Positions 10,501 through 19,063 of a stretch of 58,559 bases of DNA are shown here, in pieces (position 1 is the first letter of the stretch; the number at the start of each line of letters is the position of its first letter). The position numbers were made by a program, and so were the translations under genes. The DNA is from Sulfolobaceae archaeon. Its GTDB lineage: Archaea > Thermoproteota > Thermoprotei_A > Sulfolobales > Sulfolobaceae. Below the pieces are notes generated by a model that saw only the letters and a list, made by a program, of their open reading frames with translations, made no database searches and was not told the DNA's origin. Where the stretch lies: assembly GCA_026627305.1 (NCBI GenBank), contig JAPNVD010000025.1, forward strand, positions 1-58,559, given 5' to 3'.

Positions 10501-11565
10501 ATGGAGACTATAGAAGATATTGAAACCCCCTCACTGCTTATAGAATTCAGGAAGACCATTAAGAACATTAAGGAGATGCAATCTCTAGCTAATAGGTATA
10601 ATAAAAACCTTAGACCCCACGTTAAGACACATAAAATACCTCTTCTGGCACACTTACAACTTCAGGAGGGAGCTAAAGGAATATGTACGCAGAAAGCGAG
10701 TGAAGCTGAGGTTTTCACTAAGTCTGGAATAAAGGACATACTGATAAGCAACGAGGTATTGGGTAAGAAGAAATTGAGGAGGCTGTTTGAGTTAATAAAT
10801 TTAGGATATAAGGTAAGTTTAGCTGTTGATTCGCCTCTAGGTTGGAGGAGTTGGGAAAGGAATACTCAAACTATATGGAAGTCCTAGTAAATGTTAACGT
10901 TGGAATGAACAGGTGTGGAATAGACATGAAGGACCTCGGGGAAGATCATAGAGGAGTTGAAGAAATCGCCACACGTTATCTTTAAAGGATTTATGGGCTA
11001 TGATGGTCATACAGCTAGTATAAAGGAATTTGAGAAGAGGGAGGAGGCTGTAGATAGTGCTTATGACATACTCCTCCAGGTGAAGAGGGAGTTCGAAAGG
11101 GGAGGGTTAACTCCAGAAGTTATCTCAGTTGGAGAGACACCCTCTGCATCTATTTGGGCTACGAAAGAGGAAGTCACCGAACTGCAGCCTGGGACTTACA
11201 TCTTCTATGACATCCACCAAGTTGAACTAGGGGTAACTGATATAGACCATGTCTCTGCCTATGTGTTGAGCCAAGTGATAAGTAAGGGTGAGGACAGGGC
11301 TGTACTAGATGTAGGATATAAGGGAGTAGGGATTGAGCTAGGTGTCTATCCAACAGTCATTTCACATAAAAGCTTAAAGGTAACGTCTATGTCCGAGGAG
11401 CATACTGTGTTGAGGGGAGACCCATTACCTGGGCTTGAGGAGAGGATAGCTCTAGTTCCATACCACATTTGCCCCACAGTGGACTTATGGGATGAGGCTG
11501 TGCTCGTAGATAAGGATAGAGTGATTACAAGACTGAGAATAGAGGCTAGGGGGAAGAAGGTTTAG
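10501..11565 (+). pseudogene. D-threonine aldolase / D-serine dehydratase-like PLP protein, two compensating frameshifts
   Basis: Fold-type III PLP enzyme (alanine-racemase-like N-terminal barrel) acting on D-amino acids. The first part has RPHVKTHK with the PLP lysine. The last part (from about 10950) has GFMGYDGHT, and ALVPYHICPTVDLWDEAV with the His and Cys that bind zinc in this family. Between about 10840 and 10940 the sequence reads correctly only in another frame (RLEELGKEYSNYMEVLVNVN then GMNRCGIDMKDLG). A net one-base loss near 10840 and a one-base gain in the GGGG run near 10940 therefore flank a shifted block, with a TAG at 10885-10887. The outer parts share one frame. It is either a recent pseudogene or two base errors in the sequence. 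The amidohydrolase at 12265 is a plausible functional partner. Confidence 0.82.
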
Positions 11566-11587
11566 GAACCTAACTTTTTCCCTCTCT

Positions 11588-12190
11588 TCACCTATTAACT
11601 TTAGTTAATATCGCCAAATAATAAAAGACCGAAGGGCTTATCTGAACCTTTTTCAAGAAATCCAGCCTAAGGACTTTTGATACCTTACTCACCTCTCTAG
11701 TCAATCCTTCCTCAACGTCGCCAAAGAATAGGTCACCATTGATGAAGAAAGAGGAGCCCTTCATTACCTTAGCTACGTTTTCATAAGCGATAAATCTTCT
11801 CTCCCCTAGATTATGAAAAACGAGGTTGGAGACAATTAGATCAAAACTGCCTAAGTCTTCCGATATTTCAAGGATGCTAAGCTTCTTAAACGATACCCTA
11901 TCGTTTAGGTTTAGAGCTCTCATATTTTCCTCAGCTTTATGGATGCTGGAGTTAGGGAGGCTTGGATCTTCAAACGTATCTACCCCTAATACTCTTGCCC
12001 TATGGAAATAGAGGGCTGTGATATAAGAGAGGAACCCTAACCCACAACCCACGTCTAGCACTGATATCTCCTTGTCTTTTGGTATTTCAGTCCTCTCAAA
12101 CGCTTCAAAGAACAACTCCTTAATCATGCTTCTTAACTTCTCAGACTGCTCCCTTGTTGAATGATGGTAGACACCAAAATCTATAGGCAT
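11588..12190 (-). CDS. Class I SAM-dependent methyltransferase
   Basis: 200 residues with the Rossmann methyltransferase core. Motif I is VLDVGCGLGFLS near residue 45, acidic loop II is RVLGVDTFEDPS, and motif IV is FDLIVSNLVFHNLG. The SNLVFHN loop resembles that of small-molecule methyltransferases, but the substrate cannot be read from the sequence. ATG 12190 starts MPIDFGVYHHS. It converges with the D-threonine-aldolase-like pseudogene, 22 nt apart, and is transcribed in the same direction as the upstream amidohydrolase with a 74-nt gap. Confidence 0.82.
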   Translation of the reverse strand: MPIDFGVYHHSTREQSEKLRSMIKELFFEAFERTEIPKDKEISVLDVGCGLGFLSYITALYFHRARVLGVDTFEDPSLPNSSIHKAEENMRALNLNDRVSFKKLSILEISEDLGSFDLIVSNLVFHNLGERRFIAYENVAKVMKGSSFFINGDLFFGDVEEGLTREVSKVSKVLRLDFLKKVQISPSVFYYLAILTKVNR

Positions 12191-12264
12191 AGTAATTATG
12201 TAGAGACTCTGGAGAAAACTTTTACGCTCAATCCAAGAATAGCGAACAGCTTGATAGACGGTAA

Positions 12265-13368
12265 TTATTCTGAAATCAGCCTAATGTTCTCCCCCATTAT
12301 CTCGACCTTCGGCATAATTAGCTTACTTCCCTCTAGCTTCTTCCCTTCAGCATCGTAGAACTTAAACCTTTTTCCTTCAACTAACTCTATTGCTATAAAC
12401 TCAGCCCTATCAGGTGAGGATAGGGGTATGTTTATCGCTTTTGCCGGGTTGATAGTCACGGCTTTTAATACATCAATAAGATCAATTCCTAAGTTTAGGA
12501 ATTTAGACATGGTTATGTATAAGTCGCTTACTGGTAAAGGTATGTCATATCTATGCAGATCAGTGCTTATAGTATTTGGGATCTCACCTTCATCCTCTAT
12601 AACCCTCTTAGCTATCACAAATGAAAAGCTTCCCCTACCGTGACCTACATCTATTATAACCCCCTTCCTTTTTAACTCCTTTATCTTACCAACTATTGAA
12701 TTGGGTTCAGGTCTGAAGGAATGGGTTAATATATCGCCTTTCTCTAAATACGGTATTATATCATCTAGGTAAGGTGGAGGTATACCGAAGTGCACCATTA
12801 CTGGTAAATTAAAGGGTCTTGCACACTCCTTAGCCCTCTTTAACAACTCCACTCCGAACTCCCCATTTGCATCATTGCTCAACCTCACCTTAACGCCTAC
12901 AATAACATCTCTGTTATCCTTTATTACAGCCCTACAAGCCTCGACATCTGCAGCCTCAATGTCAGGTATATCGGAAAACTGTCTTTTTTCCATAAAGAAT
13001 GGTATACCCGCAAAGGCTACGTTCAGAAACGCGTATATCCTGATATTCTTTAGCCTCTCCACAATATACCTTCTAAAGCCTAAGAAGTTCCCTGCCCCTG
13101 AACTTCCTGCATCAACTAGGGTCATTGAACCGCTTTTTCTGATCACAAACTCGGGATCCACCCCTAGACTAGTAGCCCCATAATAGATGTGGGTATGTAG
13201 GTCGATAGGGAAAGGGATAAGGATTTCATCCCTAAGATCGTAGACCTTATCGGCAGAGGAATCGTCAACTTTTCCTACCCTCTCGATCTTACCATTGTTT
13301 AAAAGAATGTCTTGCCTTTCTAGCCTATCATAAAGATAAACTCTTACATTAGCTAACTTTATCCTCAT
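12265..13368 (-). CDS. Metal-dependent amidohydrolase (dihydroorotase / D-aminoacylase-like)
   Basis: Amidohydrolase-superfamily TIM barrel of 367 residues. IDLHTHIYYG gives the first metal-binding HxH. VGVKVRLS has the lysine likely to be carboxylated. MVHFG and LTHSF carry the two further metal histidines, and TISTDLHRYD the catalytic aspartate. The pattern resembles the EF_0837/AHA_3915 group, often found beside PLP enzymes. Here a D-threonine-aldolase-like gene lies about 700 bp away on the other strand. Deacylation of an N-acyl-D-amino acid followed by aldol cleavage is a reasonable but unproven pathway. Confidence 0.82.
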   Translation of the reverse strand: MRIKLANVRVYLYDRLERQDILLNNGKIERVGKVDDSSADKVYDLRDEILIPFPIDLHTHIYYGATSLGVDPEFVIRKSGSMTLVDAGSSGAGNFLGFRRYIVERLKNIRIYAFLNVAFAGIPFFMEKRQFSDIPDIEAADVEACRAVIKDNRDVIVGVKVRLSNDANGEFGVELLKRAKECARPFNLPVMVHFGIPPPYLDDIIPYLEKGDILTHSFRPEPNSIVGKIKELKRKGVIIDVGHGRGSFSFVIAKRVIEDEGEIPNTISTDLHRYDIPLPVSDLYITMSKFLNLGIDLIDVLKAVTINPAKAINIPLSSPDRAEFIAIELVEGKRFKFYDAEGKKLEGSKLIMPKVEIMGENIRLISE

Positions 13369-13592
13369 AATTGTTTAATTATTGGACTAGCTAAAAATCG
13401 TTTCTAACACTCGATTTTATGACAATAGAAGAGTAGTCTAGCTATTACGTAAACTCCCGTGATCTAAAGGCTGTTGAATTAAGCCAGAGCGCTAAACGAG
13501 TACCGCGATTTACAGGAACATAAAACAACCCAAGAGACTGCCGTTGATTTGTTTCTATAAGATTTAAAATTTTGCTAAATAGTAGAGTTATT

Positions 13593-14186
13593 ATGGAAAC
13601 GTTAAAAAACATATTTAAAGAGGATCTTAGCAAGAACTTTAGAGAGGCTGAGGAGATAAGCTATAGAATAGATAAGGTCTTACGGCATTCCTTTCCCTAT
13701 GCCTTGAGCAGGAGTAAAAGGCCTATACTCTACGCAATAGTTAAAACAGTTAACCCAAAAACTGTCATTGAGACAGGAATAGGTCCTGGTGTGTCGTCCA
13801 CCATGATACTCTCAGCCCTAGAGACTGGAACCCTTTATTCTATAGATGTGAGAGATAAACTGGAGAACGGAAAATCAGTTGGTTTCCTGGTGCCTGAAGA
13901 GCTTCGCCATAAATGGAAGGTTTATATTGGAGAGAGTAGAGCTGTATTACCGAAGGTTCTAAACGAGGTAGAGAAGGTAGACGTTTTCCTACATGACAGT
14001 GAACATACCTTTGAAAACGTTATGTTCGAGTTAACTGTAGTCTGGGAGAAGCTGAGGAGAGGAGGTATAATACTAATAGATAATTTGGACTTCACTGACG
14101 CACCAGTTCTGTTTTCTAAGAAGATGGGAGTAAATTTGTATAGGCTATCAGAAGAGGCAGGAGGTTTTGGACTGATAATAAAGTGA
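13593..14186 (+). CDS. Class I SAM-dependent methyltransferase (O-methyltransferase-like)
   Basis: About 197 residues from ATG 13593. TVIETGIGPGVSSTMILSAL is motif I, LYSIDV motif II, VDVFLHDSEHTFENVMFEL the DSxH loop, and GGIILIDNLDFTDAP motif VI. This combination is that of the methyltransferase_24/CmcI-like group, where Asp and His near the DSEH loop may bind a divalent metal. The frame is open from 13572, but GATTTAAAAT (13561-13570) is a TATA-like box that makes ATG 13593 a leaderless start. It lies next to a possible transposon remnant (13445-13560). Substrate unknown. Confidence 0.83.
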   Translation: METLKNIFKEDLSKNFREAEEISYRIDKVLRHSFPYALSRSKRPILYAIVKTVNPKTVIETGIGPGVSSTMILSALETGTLYSIDVRDKLENGKSVGFLVPEELRHKWKVYIGESRAVLPKVLNEVEKVDVFLHDSEHTFENVMFELTVVWEKLRRGGIILIDNLDFTDAPVLFSKKMGVNLYRLSEEAGGFGLIIK

Positions 14187-14338
14187 TATGGCATAGATAT
14201 TGGATCATGTAAGCTTTTGTTTTGCGCTAGGAATTTCTTGACATCACTCTAATGAGAACTTGGGCAGTAGGAACTACGGTAACTTAACTATTACGCCTCA
14301 TCGATAACCTTTATTATTTCTCTTTTAAAATTCTTTAT

Positions 14339-15922
14339 ATGCGTAGGAAATTAGGAGTAATTATTACGATTGCGTTTCTGCTGCTACTATTACCCTTCAT
14401 TACTATAACCTCGGGTTACGTTCACAGCTATTACGTGGTTCTACCTCATAACTATTATGTCGCATTCAAGGTCAACGTAAATGATGGGCACATTTATGTA
14501 ATTTACTTCTCAAATGCGTCAATAACGCTCATGATAATGAATCCTTCACAGTTTGAAGCCTTTGAGGAAGGCTTATCCCACTCGTCATTATACTCGATAA
14601 TATCGTCTAACTATTTCGGTGCGATAAATGTCTCGGAGCGAGGGGAATATTATGTGGTCTTCTATAATAACGTAAGCCTTAGTCCTTCAGCTTTAAGGCT
14701 ATTCGTGGGTACAACTAACGTAGCACCTGTTGGCATAGCTGATTACGGATTAAAAATCGTTAAGGGTAAGGTAGTACCTTACATCGAGAAGTTCAACACA
14801 GTGGTTGGGGTCGCCAAGATCCTCTCGATATCAGCTTATAACTCCTCACCTCCTAAAGGCGTATCACCCTATGGGGCTAGCCTACAGCTTAACGTTGTAC
14901 TTCAGGTCAACACCAAAACGTCGTCACAACAATACTGGTTACAGAACATCGTGGTGTTTAATGCCTCAAATGATGTGTACTACTATTTAGACAACATATG
15001 GAACCTGACCGAGAATGTAAGTGTTTTGACCAACATTACAGGTAACGGAAAAGTTAACGGAACAGAAGGGCAATACTATTACGCCTATGGTACCTCCTAC
15101 TATCATTATACTTTGCCTTTCACAGTTTATCTAATAACCTCCATTACCAATGTCACACCGAACTCTGTAAAAATCAGCTTTGGATACATTAATGGCTCTG
15201 AATTCTTTGAGGAACCGTACTTTTACGATAACGTAACTATTTTTATCCCAAACGTCACTTCAGCCTATCTGTTAGTTGATGGGTACAATTCGACAGGAGG
15301 TGAATTCGCTTATGATGCTGAACTGGTGTTCGGTGGTATGATGAGTAAGGAGATAACGGATTTCACAAACACTGAGGCAATCCTCTACATGTTCTACTTC
15401 TATAACAGTTCAATTATTGTTCCCAAAGCCCTGTTCCCCTATGGAGTTAATACAGCTGAGGCATCAGAAAACCTCTCTACTACACCATTTATGGGTGCAT
15501 ACGAGGTTAGGAGTTCCCTTTCACCCAGCTTTCAGTTAAATAGCTCTTATCCATTTAACTTCTCGGTGATAAAGTACTATGGGTTTAACAACGCATCAGT
15601 TGTCTTTATGGTAAGCGGAGGAGTTCCACCCTATATATTATCCTATATTATATATAATGGTAGTAAGGGAGAAGTACTTGAAGGTCAAAAGCTTTTACCA
15701 AATATTGGTACCTATTCCCTGACCTTAAGTATATCTCAGCTAAAGAATGGAAATTATACCCTTGTACTTAAATTGGTAGATGCAGTAAATAACTCGAAGG
15801 TCTATGAAAACAGGTTAATAATACAACGGTTAAGCGTTTTCTACTACTTACCGTACTTCATCGCATTTTTGCTTTTTATTATTGCCGTTGTAGTGATAGT
15901 TATGTTAATTAGAAGAAGGTAG
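14339..15922 (+). CDS. Secreted membrane-anchored glycoprotein-like protein, unknown function
   Basis: 527 residues. The N-terminus MRRKLGVIITIAFLLLLLP is a signal peptide, and the last 25 residues are a membrane helix followed by RRR, so most of the protein should sit outside the cell. The long middle is rich in Tyr, Asn, Ser and Thr with many N-x-S/T sequons (for example FSNASIT, YNNVSLS, YNSTGG), as in heavily glycosylated Sulfolobus envelope proteins. Near the C-terminus GGVPPYILSYIIYNGSKGEV resembles an Ig-like or Big-type domain. No protease or binding motif was found. ATG 14339 follows a TATA-like TTTTAAAA. Possible roles are S-layer accessory protein, adhesin or substrate binding. Confidence 0.75.
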   Translation: MRRKLGVIITIAFLLLLLPFITITSGYVHSYYVVLPHNYYVAFKVNVNDGHIYVIYFSNASITLMIMNPSQFEAFEEGLSHSSLYSIISSNYFGAINVSERGEYYVVFYNNVSLSPSALRLFVGTTNVAPVGIADYGLKIVKGKVVPYIEKFNTVVGVAKILSISAYNSSPPKGVSPYGASLQLNVVLQVNTKTSSQQYWLQNIVVFNASNDVYYYLDNIWNLTENVSVLTNITGNGKVNGTEGQYYYAYGTSYYHYTLPFTVYLITSITNVTPNSVKISFGYINGSEFFEEPYFYDNVTIFIPNVTSAYLLVDGYNSTGGEFAYDAELVFGGMMSKEITDFTNTEAILYMFYFYNSSIIVPKALFPYGVNTAEASENLSTTPFMGAYEVRSSLSPSFQLNSSYPFNFSVIKYYGFNNASVVFMVSGGVPPYILSYIIYNGSKGEVLEGQKLLPNIGTYSLTLSISQLKNGNYTLVLKLVDAVNNSKVYENRLIIQRLSVFYYLPYFIAFLLFIIAVVVIVMLIRRR

Positions 15923-15972
15923 GCTTAACGAAAATTTATTAATGTAAATTACTTAATTACAAAAGATGACCC

Positions 15973-16587
15973 TTGTGGGTTTACATAACCGTTCAGACCA
16001 TGAGACAGCTGTTAAATTATGAGAACGAGAAGATCATACTTATTGGCGTTTTAGAGGAGAGAAAAAGGGGAGAGGAGAAATTATCGCTCTTCTCCGAGTG
16101 GGACCTAGGGAGTGAAGAGAAGGTAGTCACATCATTTTATGAATACTTTAGGGGTATCGTAAATCAGTTGTTATCCAACCGTCTAAAGGAAGTTATTGGC
16201 AAAGAGAGGTCGGATAAGCTGTATATCGCTGGATTCAATAACCTTAAGTTCGATATCCCACTCCTGATACAGAAGGGGGTAGAATACAAGGTAGGTTCAA
16301 TAGCTGAGCTTAACTCCCTATGGTATAACCAGTACATCATAGATTACCTTCAAGTACTCTATTTCATGAACGGTATGAAGTTCAAGGGTCTAAAGCTCAA
16401 CCAGTTAAGGAATAGAGTCTCTAGGAGATTACCAGTAATAAAAGAGACTGGAGCTAATGTGATTAAGTATTATAAGGCTGGAGAATATAAGAAAATCGAG
16501 GAGTACGCTACATTAAAGCTTAATACAATAAAGGGTTTAAGGAGAGTGTTGGATAGAAATAGGAGGTTCATCATCTCCTTCCCGTAA
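15973..16587 (+). CDS. PolB-type 3'-5' exonuclease-like protein lacking visible catalytic acids
   Basis: About 204 residues with the outline of the DnaQ-like exonuclease domain of family B polymerases. LYIAGFNNLKFDIPLLIQKG matches the second exonuclease motif, and VIKYYKAGEYKKIEEYATLK resembles the helix before the third. The start WVYITVQTM aligns with the first motif (usually xDIETxx) but has no Asp or Glu, and the third-motif Asp position is Leu or Thr. It may therefore be an inactive nucleic-acid-binding relative, or the alignment may be too distant. The start is TTG 15973 or ATG 16000. ATG 15966 is nearer the expected leaderless position but its frame stops after 18 codons. It converges with glcF, 2 nt apart. 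Confidence 0.6.
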   Translation: MWVYITVQTMRQLLNYENEKIILIGVLEERKRGEEKLSLFSEWDLGSEEKVVTSFYEYFRGIVNQLLSNRLKEVIGKERSDKLYIAGFNNLKFDIPLLIQKGVEYKVGSIAELNSLWYNQYIIDYLQVLYFMNGMKFKGLKLNQLRNRVSRRLPVIKETGANVIKYYKAGEYKKIEEYATLKLNTIKGLRRVLDRNRRFIISFP

Positions 16588-16589
16588 TA

Positions 16590-17585
16590 CTATAATAAAT
16601 CGGCAATATGAAGTACTTTACTATACTTCATTAAGGCTAAATTACAAGCCTCACTAGTGGAGATCACTACTTCAGCACCGCTCTTCTTTACCTTTTCCTC
16701 CTTTACTTTCATTATCTTATCAGAAAGCTCTGGTTGAAACATAAAGTAAGTGCCTCCTGCACCGCACTCAAAGGACGGGTCTTCCATTTCCTTTATCTTC
16801 ACCCCCATCCTCTTCAGCACCTCCCTGTTATATTTAGTTAATCCCAAGAGGTTCGCATGGCAAGGGTCGTGAACTGTGACTTCAGCGTTAACTTTTGGTA
16901 GTGGTAGATCCCTCTTAACTATGAACTCAGCAAAATCGTAAACCTCTCCAACCTTCATCTCCTTCATGTGGGCTGTACAGTTAGACGAGAGCGATACAAC
17001 AACCTTGCCCTTGAACTCCTCCCTGAGCTTCTCAGCTATCTTCAACGCCCTCTCCTTATTTCCCTCAGCATAATGTGGCAATCCGCAACAGCCATTATAT
17101 ATCTTTACCTTGTAGAACTTCTGTAAATAGTTTAAGGCTTTCTCTACAGTACTCCTGAAGAGGACAGAGGTTAGACAACCTGGAAACAGTATTATTTCTG
17201 CATCCTTATCCTCTTTAGTTAAAGGTGGTGAGACCTCTTTAACGAACTCGGAAACCCTACTTAAAAAGCCGGTCTTTGCACCCTTAGCTATCTTCAGCGA
17301 GGCATAAAGAAGGTTTGGGTCTTCAAGTACTCTATGCATTATCTTCTTTATGGGATCAGCCTTTCTAACGCTAGCTATAGCCTCTCCATATTCAACGCCG
17401 CTAGGGCAGGCAGCCTCACATCTCCTACAGAAGACACAAGTCTCCAGCCCTTCTGAAGGTATTCCTAGCTTCATGGCTACAATTCTTCCCCTGGGTGAAT
17501 GGACTTCAGACCTAGTTATCACATAAGTTGGGCATGCCTCTAGGCAAAACCCACAATGGACGCACTTCTCTAATCCCATTCCCAT
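16590..17585 (-). CDS. glcF: Glycolate oxidase iron-sulfur subunit (GlcF-like)
   Basis: Electron-transfer subunit of glycolate/lactate oxidase. CVHCGFCLEACP and CVFCRRCEAACP are two ferredoxin-type 4Fe-4S motifs. FPGCLTS with NGCCGLPH, and HDPCHAN with CGAGG, are the two CCG (cysteine-rich) domains that bind a further cluster. 331-333 residues is typical. GTG 17591, ATG 17585 and ATG 17579 are candidate starts; all lie within or just before the end of glcD, which stops at 17570. The overlap indicates translational coupling and a fixed GlcD:GlcF complex passing electrons from FAD towards the quinone pool. Confidence 0.9.
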   Translation of the reverse strand: MGMGLEKCVHCGFCLEACPTYVITRSEVHSPRGRIVAMKLGIPSEGLETCVFCRRCEAACPSGVEYGEAIASVRKADPIKKIMHRVLEDPNLLYASLKIAKGAKTGFLSRVSEFVKEVSPPLTKEDKDAEIILFPGCLTSVLFRSTVEKALNYLQKFYKVKIYNGCCGLPHYAEGNKERALKIAEKLREEFKGKVVVSLSSNCTAHMKEMKVGEVYDFAEFIVKRDLPLPKVNAEVTVHDPCHANLLGLTKYNREVLKRMGVKIKEMEDPSFECGAGGTYFMFQPELSDKIMKVKEEKVKKSGAEVVISTSEACNLALMKYSKVLHIADLL

Positions 17586-18940
17586 AACCACCTCGTAACC
17601 TGATTTATTGGTTCACATTTTTCCAGGAACTTACATGGGTTGAAAAGCCCTTTAGGATCAAAGGTATTTCTAAGCCTCTGCATGACTTTTAGGTCAACCT
17701 CTGAGTAGTACTTACTTAGCGTTTTTATCTTCTCGATCCCTATTCCATGCTCACCTGAAGGTACACCACCCATGCGTATAGCTAGGCTAAATATCTCAGT
17801 TGAAGCCTCTATTGCCCTCTTCAGGCTTTCGGGGTCATTTGGATCATAGGGGATAAGGGGATGTAAGTTTCCATCACCTGCGTGAAACACGTTAGCTATC
17901 AGTACGTTCTTCTCCTTTGAGATCTTTTCAATTTCAGTCATAATTTCAGGTAAATACTTTCTAGGTATATTACAGTCCAGAGTTAAATAGGCTGGGGATA
18001 CAACCCCCATAGCGGGGAAAGCCCCTTTCCTGGCCAACCAATACTTCTCGTCATCCTCAGGAACTAAGACCTCGCCCTCTAACTTACCAATAACGTTAAT
18101 AACCTTTTCTGAACTCTCCTTGACTTCGTTTTCGTTACCGTCAAGTTCTACAAGGAGGATGTTTGCCCTTGGTAGTCCAGCCCTGAATCTGCTCCTCTCT
18201 ACAATCTCCACTATGTTCCTATCCATCATCTCTAAGGATGAAGGGATGACCCCAGCCTTAAATATGTTAACCACAGCTTTTGACGCCTTCTCAACCGTAG
18301 GAAACACACCAATTATTGTTTTCTTGGCTTTAGGCTTTGGGAAGAGCCTTAACCTAGCCCTCAGTATAGCCCCCAAAGTACCCTCAGCACCTATGAATAT
18401 TGAAGTTGGGTTAAGAAATGGAGTTGGATAGAAATACTCGACATTTCCGTTGGGCAAAATGACTTTCAATGAAATGACGCTGTTAAAGGTAGGTCCATAT
18501 TTAACAACGTGAATTCCACCAGCGTCATGAGATATATTACCACCAATAGAGGACACAACATAGCTTGATGGATCCGGAGCGAAAAACAAGTCCTGTGGGG
18601 AGCTCTTTGTCACCATTATATTAGCTATTCCTGGTCCTACTTCTATCTCCATCCCCTTCACTTCATATACCTTGTTAAGTCTAGTCAAGGAGACTACAAC
18701 CTCACCCTTAAGTGGCACTGTAGAACCACTGAGACTTGTTCCTGAGCCCCTAATTATCATTTTCTTCTCTTTCGATATTAAAAGCCTTATAACCTCTATC
18801 GCTTCTTCCTCATTTCCAGGCAATACCACTAGCGAAGGGTTTCCTACAACTGCTGTGAAACCGTCAAAGGCATAAAGCGTTTTCTCTTCTCCTGTTATTA
18901 CCCACTTATCGCCCACAATTTTTCTTATCTCTTCTTCCAT
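17570..18940 (-). CDS. glcD: Glycolate/lactate oxidase FAD subunit (GlcD-like)
   Basis: FAD-linked oxidation of a 2-hydroxy acid (glycolate to glyoxylate or D-lactate to pyruvate). IIRGSGTSLSGS (62-73) and the segment up to GAEGTLGAI (184-192) are the PCMH/FAD_binding_4 domain. HAGDGNLHPL (353-362) and GGVPSGEHGIGIEK (391-404) are conserved C-terminal motifs of GlcD/DLD proteins. 456 residues is normal. The start ATG 18940 follows a TATA-like ATTATATAAT region. It is divergent from glcE, and the shared 120-bp intergenic region suggests joint control of the module. Confidence 0.92.
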   Translation of the reverse strand: MEEEIRKIVGDKWVITGEEKTLYAFDGFTAVVGNPSLVVLPGNEEEAIEVIRLLISKEKKMIIRGSGTSLSGSTVPLKGEVVVSLTRLNKVYEVKGMEIEVGPGIANIMVTKSSPQDLFFAPDPSSYVVSSIGGNISHDAGGIHVVKYGPTFNSVISLKVILPNGNVEYFYPTPFLNPTSIFIGAEGTLGAILRARLRLFPKPKAKKTIIGVFPTVEKASKAVVNIFKAGVIPSSLEMMDRNIVEIVERSRFRAGLPRANILLVELDGNENEVKESSEKVINVIGKLEGEVLVPEDDEKYWLARKGAFPAMGVVSPAYLTLDCNIPRKYLPEIMTEIEKISKEKNVLIANVFHAGDGNLHPLIPYDPNDPESLKRAIEASTEIFSLAIRMGGVPSGEHGIGIEKIKTLSKYYSEVDLKVMQRLRNTFDPKGLFNPCKFLEKCEPINQVTRWLWEWD

Positions 18941-19063
18941 TTCGTATATACTAATAAGTGAATTATATAATAAACTTTATTATTACTATAAGAACTGATA
19001 AATGTATACTAAGTTTAACCCATAGTTCATAAATTTTAAAAATTTTAGACGTTTTAAAAAGTT

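Noticed and set aside
13445-13633. 62-codon leftward frame as an intact gene
   Set aside because: The first half overlaps the methyltransferase promoter and start and is low-complexity; only the C-terminal half looks like an old transposase end, so it is given as a finding only.
14805-14990. 61-codon rightward frame within the surface protein gene
   Set aside because: Alternative frame inside a conserved-looking secreted protein; no start signal.
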